The translations under genes were made by a program, and so were the position numbers. From positions 11,880,408 through 11,944,407 of the forward strand of contig NC_135550.1 of NCBI RefSeq assembly GCF_964340395.1: a stretch of 64,000 nt of DNA, in the 5' to 3' direction. The notes beneath the pieces were generated by a model that saw only the letters and a list, made by a program, of their open reading frames with translations, had not been told where the DNA came from and searched no databases. Numbering within the stretch: position 1 is the stretch's first letter; every line of letters begins with the position of its first letter. Source of the DNA: Glandiceps talaboti (taxonomy: Eukaryota > Hemichordata > Enteropneusta > Spengelidae). Positions 60,701 to 64,000 of this stretch are shown in pieces.

Positions 60701-62588
60701 GTCATGTCATATTTAATCACTTTGAAATATTATCCTATTATTATCAAATATGCATGACAAGTTATTCTACTTCCTTTTGGGTGGATGAATGCAAATATAT
60801 ATATATATATGGTAATTTTAGTGCAAATGTAAGAGAACTACATTTCAAATAGAACTTACAAGTAATGTGGAAGATAGTCCACCAAATTTAACATCTGTTT
60901 TTATGCATGCATGGCCAACCTCATACTTTACATGTTTTGTACATTTTCGCTTATTTGGAGTGGACAATTTTCTATATTTTGAATTCTTATTTAGTAGTAC
61001 ATAGATTTTCAATCAATATATATTTCCAATACATTGATTTTCAATCAATATATATTTTCAGTAAATAGATTTTCTGATCATTTTCAATACATAGATTTTC
61101 AATCAGCATACATGTTCAATTCATAAATTTTTAATCAATATACATTTTCAAATAAATAGATTATCAATCAATATAATATACATGTACAGTATATAGATTT
61201 TCCATCAATATCTATTCTATATCTATCAGTATACATTTTCAGCACATGTATTTTCAATCACTTTGAATACATAGATTTTCATTCAATATACATGTATAGT
61301 ACTTAGTTTTTCAATCAATATCTATTTTCATTACATAGATTTTCAATCAGTATCTATTTTCAATGCATAGATTTTCAATCAATATGCATTTTCAATTCAT
61401 AGATTTTCAATCAATACCCATTTTCAATACATAGATTTTCAATCAATATAGATTTTTCAATACATAGATTTAAGACCCATTTTCAATACATACATTTATC
61501 AATTGATATATATTTTCAGTATATGAAAAGCAATAGGATTTGAAAAAAGTTTGATAGTAAAGTTTATGTGAATGTATGGAAACTTGGTACTTGCAACTGA
61601 AGGAAGTGTGGTTGCTATAATGATTGAACACTACTAGTTCCAGAAGAGATGACCCATCATCAACAAGTGATCCAAGACATATTCATTCATGACTCAGGCA
61701 TATCATTTCCAAATCTTTCCATGTTATATTGTGTTTAATATAGTAGCTGTGCTGTATGTGTTCTTTTTATACTAATAGTTTACTTAAATCCATAGTATTT
61801 CTTTGAATTAATAGATTTCTTTGCATCTATTTCAGTCCCGATATCAGCTGTTGCCTTCCTTGGAGCCATTGGAGGGTGTCTCTTGCTTTTGGTAACATTG
61901 TTTCTTTACTTGAATAAACAACTGTGCTTCAAAGATGGCTGCCCTTGTGTACCTTCGAAATCCAAGAAGAAAAACAAAAATTTAGGTGAGCAAGAACTCT
62001 CTATTCACAAAGTATCATTTTAATACATCATATCAAGATCTTTTAATTTTTGTATCGCTAGGTTGCAGATTAATGTTCTTACATATGTGCCTAAAAATTT
62101 GATTATACAAGAGATAACTTCCGCTTTATGTTTTATCTGTTTAAAAAATGGTAGTTTGCACATTACAAGATAGAATTTCATTTACTTCCTCCTATACATA
62201 TGTAGAAAATTGTACTTTTTTTTAAATAACTGATTGGAAAATAAATAGAGAATTAAGAAATATGACACCGACATGAAATCATTATCCAATCTTTATTTAC
62301 TCAACACACAATATCAGGGAGTGTGGTATGAAAAAAAAAAAACGTGCCCATGTTTTCATATGAACCCATATCTCACTGACCTAGCAATTTTATCTCTTCT
62401 CAGTAATTTTTTACATGTTATTTTGATTTCAGGTGATGCGTATGGATATGAAGAAGACGAGTCTTCATCTGATGAAAGTGACAATGAAATGTTACTTAAG
62501 TTTCAACAGTCTTTGGCACCAGGCAAATTACAGAGACAACCCAGTGTACGTAGCATGAGAAGTCGAACCGCAAAGTCACCAGATGAAG
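45784..62588 (+). CDS. SYT14: Synaptotagmin 14/16-like, 5' part (3 exons)
   Basis: Synaptotagmin 14/16 proteins are membrane-anchored C2 proteins of vesicle traffic that lack the calcium-binding acidic residues of classical synaptotagmins. Exons 45784-45790, 61836-61985 and 62433-62588 splice in phase to 104 residues plus one base. After MAFP comes a single membrane segment at about residues 5-28 (ISAVAFLGAIGGCLLLLVTL, FLYLN). It matches human SYT14 (SPEAVGFLSAVG...FLYINKK), which gives a very short lumenal end. Just inside are three cysteines (33, 38, 40), possibly palmitoylated, and a basic patch KSKKKNK. A Ser/Asp/Glu cluster (EEDESSSDESDNE) matches the human SSSESEDEA region. The C2 domains and the rest lie beyond the window. 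The start exon is inferred from phase: seven coding bases ATGGCAT plus TC of exon 2 make the third codon. SYT14 against SYT16 cannot be decided; the gene may predate their split. Confidence 0.85.
47277..47335. repeat. (TAGAA)n microsatellite
   Basis: gaatagaatagaatagaata-type run in SYT14 intron 1. Confidence 0.9.
49666..49903. mobile_element. Foldback element, about 238 bp
   Basis: Nearly all inverted repeat. cagtcacttgtgagctaat at the left and its complement at the right start arms of about 95-100 bp with roughly 85-90% match. They include atgatcataatacaaaataa and its complement, and enclose about 45 bp (aaaaaacccctttgccggtg). No coding; a MITE by structure. Only one copy was seen here. 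Confidence 0.85.
52738..52830 (+). repeat. Short interspersed repeat family B, copy 2
   Basis: ggctccactgacaagataac ... gagaacctggg, as at 14440-14545. Confidence 0.6.
52934..52952. repeat. Poly-G tract, 19 nt
   Basis: Uninterrupted G run after ggt; G-quadruplex-prone on the + strand. Confidence 0.9.
53429..54093. repeat. Tandem duplication of about 335 bp
   Basis: Two direct copies, 53429-53765 and 53766-54093, starting gtaaactggtcacataat and gcaaactggtcacataat and both ending ccacctagcccacctatt or a one-base variant. Matching throughout, with small indels. Recent by its similarity. Confidence 0.95.
55309..55362. repeat. Short hairpin with catagaccct ends
   Basis: catagaccctatccaa and the complement of gtagggtctatgg flank a ggttggttggttgg core. 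Similar agaccctccac ends occur at 19836-19850 and 41229-41262. Confidence 0.6.
55640..56180. repeat. Degenerate 35-40 bp tandem repeat
   Basis: Units built on tagctatgaattcagggat then atacacatgtatggta, about ten in all, interrupted by the element at 55798-55987. Confidence 0.8.
55798..55987. mobile_element. MITE family 4 (TCTAGTTCC ends), copy 1
   Basis: Ends tctagttccaaactggtaca and the complement of gtaccagttaattggaacta; arms of about 45 bp. The interior agcacagaaatatgtgctcg is itself a palindrome. Inserted into the 55640-56180 repeat, so younger than it. Confidence 0.85.
57055..57250. repeat. Tandem duplication of about 113 bp
   Basis: Two units, starting ttgctgattggttgagtggt (57055) and gtgctgattggttgattgcc (57168). 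Both end gttaatttagtgatt(g/a)tcaatc. Each has CCAAT-type boxes in both directions (attgg and ccaatca), which may be chance. Confidence 0.85.
59030..59180. repeat. Tandem repeat with TCATGTGAC motifs
   Basis: Five units of 30-38 bp: gtaatgcagtggtcatgtga then cttt(a/c)ccca. Three of the five keep tcatgtgac, an E-box of the MITF/TFE type. Confidence 0.88.
59859..60235. mobile_element. MITE family 4, copy 2
   Basis: Ends gtctagtt and aactagact. Arms include ctccactcactacacctagt at the left and its complement gactagatgtagtgagtgga at the right. Shares the gcacagatttctgtgctaga core with copy 1. Confidence 0.8.
60560..60720. repeat. Tandem repeat (gtcatatttaatatccaa)n
   Basis: About eight short units of 15-27 bp, made of gtcat(c/a)tttaatatccgg or a variant with aatcaatgtcat. 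Confidence 0.9.
60990..61525. repeat. 31-bp tandem array, about 16 units
   Basis: Units of acatagattttcaatcaata followed by tatattttcaat, diverged by small indels. Ends about 310 bp before the SYT14 membrane exon. Confidence 0.95.
61836..61985 (+). CDS. SYT14: SYT14/16 exon 2, membrane segment
   Basis: 150 nt, phase 1 to phase 1, residues 3-52. Acceptor gcatctatttcag, donor gtgagc. Encodes the transmembrane helix, the CFKDGCPC cysteine cluster and KSKKKNKNL. Confidence 0.93.
62433..62588 (+). CDS. SYT14: SYT14/16 exon 3, acidic linker
   Basis: 156 nt, residues 53-104, GDAYGYEEDESSSDESDNEM to KSPDE plus one base. Acceptor ttgatttcag, donor gtacag. If not spliced the frame ends four codons on at TAG, so a short isoform is conceivable but not supported. 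Confidence 0.9.
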
Positions 62589-62954
62589 GTACAGTATAGC
62601 GCCCTCTTGTGCCTGTAAATAATAATCTTTTCCAGCACGTTTATAGTATTATTTCCCACATGCCGTTGGTGGCGCTATTCCCAAAACTGATTTGCTAGTC
62701 AAGAAACATGCAAATACTGATACATACTCCTTGTTTTAGAGCTGTGACCTTTTTGTCTATCCAAATGAAAAATAAATGAGGCTACTCTCATTATCTCTTA
62801 ATTCTTTACATAAACCCTGTCCAATGATGTAAGTCTCTTGGGTTTTTTCTTTTATTATTTATTAAAATGAAGTACAGAACACATACATCATGCTACATTG
62901 GTATACAATATACTACTATGGAAAACAAGTTATATGCAAATTAAGATACATGGA

Positions 62955-63205
62955 AATTAAACTATTGTCGTTTCATGTGGTAGATAACACAAGTGGGTGA
63001 TAACGGTGCCTCTGTTGGGCTGATATAATCACCCTATAATCAAGATAAGTGTAAAAGGTTGAATCTGTGCCCACTTGTGGAAAATTTAATATTAGTAAGA
63101 TGCCACACTACTGAGAGTGTCATTACATCCATCTATCCATTTAATAGCTATATCAACGTGCTGCAACAATAGCTTTAGCTCGTGTCTATTGTAGTTCGCT
63201 AATTA
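62955..63205 (+). mobile_element. MITE family 1, copy C (degraded)
   Basis: acacaagtgggtgataacgg, then atttaatagcta and acaatagctttagctcgtgt follow copy A in the same order. Terminal repeats are worn. Confidence 0.7.
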
Positions 63206-63462
63206 TAGCTCTATTTCTGCAGTACAGTAGTTTATTCATCAAACGGGATAGTATAGATGAGAATAGTATGACTCACTCCATTACAAGCTTCCAACTAGAG
63301 ATAACAATAATAATTGTCTAATTACTACTACTAGTGTCAGCCATTTTGTCTCATGCATTGCACAATAGTTTTTGTGCAGTTTATCAGCCAACTACAGTAT
63401 TCTCCCCACCATAGAGAAAGCAAGGTGCAAACACACGTCCTTGCCATCTAGGCCACCATCCT

Positions 63463-63545
63463 TGAGCATGTTTCTACCGTGCTTCAAAAGTGTTCTACCA
63501 TCCTTGAGCATGTTTCTACTGTGCTTCAAAAGTGTTCTACCACCC
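63463..63545. repeat. Tandem duplication of about 41 bp
   Basis: accatccttgagcatgtttc then tac(c/t)gtgcttcaaaagtgtt occurs twice in a row. Confidence 0.92.
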
Positions 63546-64000
63546 TAAATAAACATGTCAGAGTTTGTTCCAGTGTTGAAGACATGCATATTACATGCTG
63601 ATCACTATGCCAACCAATATGCAAATTACCATGTTATTTATATGTAAATTAGCATGCAAATTAGCCACCATTTCTTGCAATCCATCCTGGGGAGAACACT
63701 GAACTTCAATTCTTACATGTCTCAAAGACGAAAGGCTAGATGCCAATGTGGTGTCGAATCATCCCTAAAAGAGAGATATCCTAGATTCGATGAAGAATAG
63801 CACTAAACTACCAAGATGAGTGAGGCATATATTAGACATTGCAGCAGACATGTCGTGGCAAAATTCCAGAGAAATGTCTCAAAATGTTGGTCACGTGGTA
63901 CGAAATATATTATTATACTTACATGATGGTAATTTTCTATGGTTTGATCCTATCGGACTGACTTAATGTATAAACTGAATAGAGGATTTTATTTTATGTC

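Larger units (their letters stand above)
45791..61835 (+). other. SYT14/16 intron 1, 16,045 bp
   Basis: No exon I can support on either strand; the open frames (up to 119 codons, at 51022-51381) match no family. It holds most of the repeats listed between these positions, and otherwise plain AT-rich sequence with short A/T runs. Confidence 0.75.
62589..64000 (+). other. SYT14/16 intron 3, partial
   Basis: From donor gtacag to the window edge. No C2 exon is visible. It contains MITE family 1 copy C and a small tandem duplication at 63463-63545. Confidence 0.75.

Overview
The window is AT-rich nuclear DNA from an animal. Its genes are split into many short exons with GT-AG introns, and most of the rest is introns, intergenic DNA, short non-autonomous transposons and tandem repeats. 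There are no bacterial features (operons, ribosome binding sites, long ORFs). Hand translation of the exons shows five protein-coding genes. All resemble their human counterparts along the part that is visible. I favour a non-vertebrate deuterostome such as a hemichordate or amphioxus, but another invertebrate bilaterian is possible; the sequence alone does not settle the species.

Layout: (1) 413-2629, + strand: the last four exons of a Pellino E3 ubiquitin ligase; the 5' part lies off the left edge. (2) 11750-19650, - strand: complete FRMD8 coding region, 11 exons, 478 aa, plus a likely upstream non-coding exon. (3) 20742-23315, + strand: complete SAYSD1, 2 exons, 155 aa. (4) 26960-45322, - strand: complete COG2, 18 exons, 710 aa. 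(5) 45784-62588 and beyond, + strand: the 5' part of a synaptotagmin 14/16-type gene, with a start exon of seven coding bases, a 16,045-bp first intron and two further exons; the C2 domains lie beyond the right edge.

The genes alternate in orientation. FRMD8/SAYSD1 and COG2/SYT14 are head-to-head pairs that share short divergent promoter regions. Pellino/FRMD8 and SAYSD1/COG2 are tail-to-tail. The five proteins act in different places (Toll/IL-1 signalling, the iRhom/ADAM17 sheddase, ER quality control, Golgi tethering, vesicle traffic), and I see no shared pathway. The order looks like old linkage rather than a functional cluster.

The most unusual signal is that at least six exon edges (five in COG2, one in FRMD8) have been copied into the adjoining intron or 3' UTR, several as tandem arrays with a 57-95 bp period that carry extra copies of the splice site. 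The window also holds several families of short inverted-repeat elements and two copies of a tRNA-derived SINE. I found no new multi-gene system, CRISPR array or autonomous transposon.
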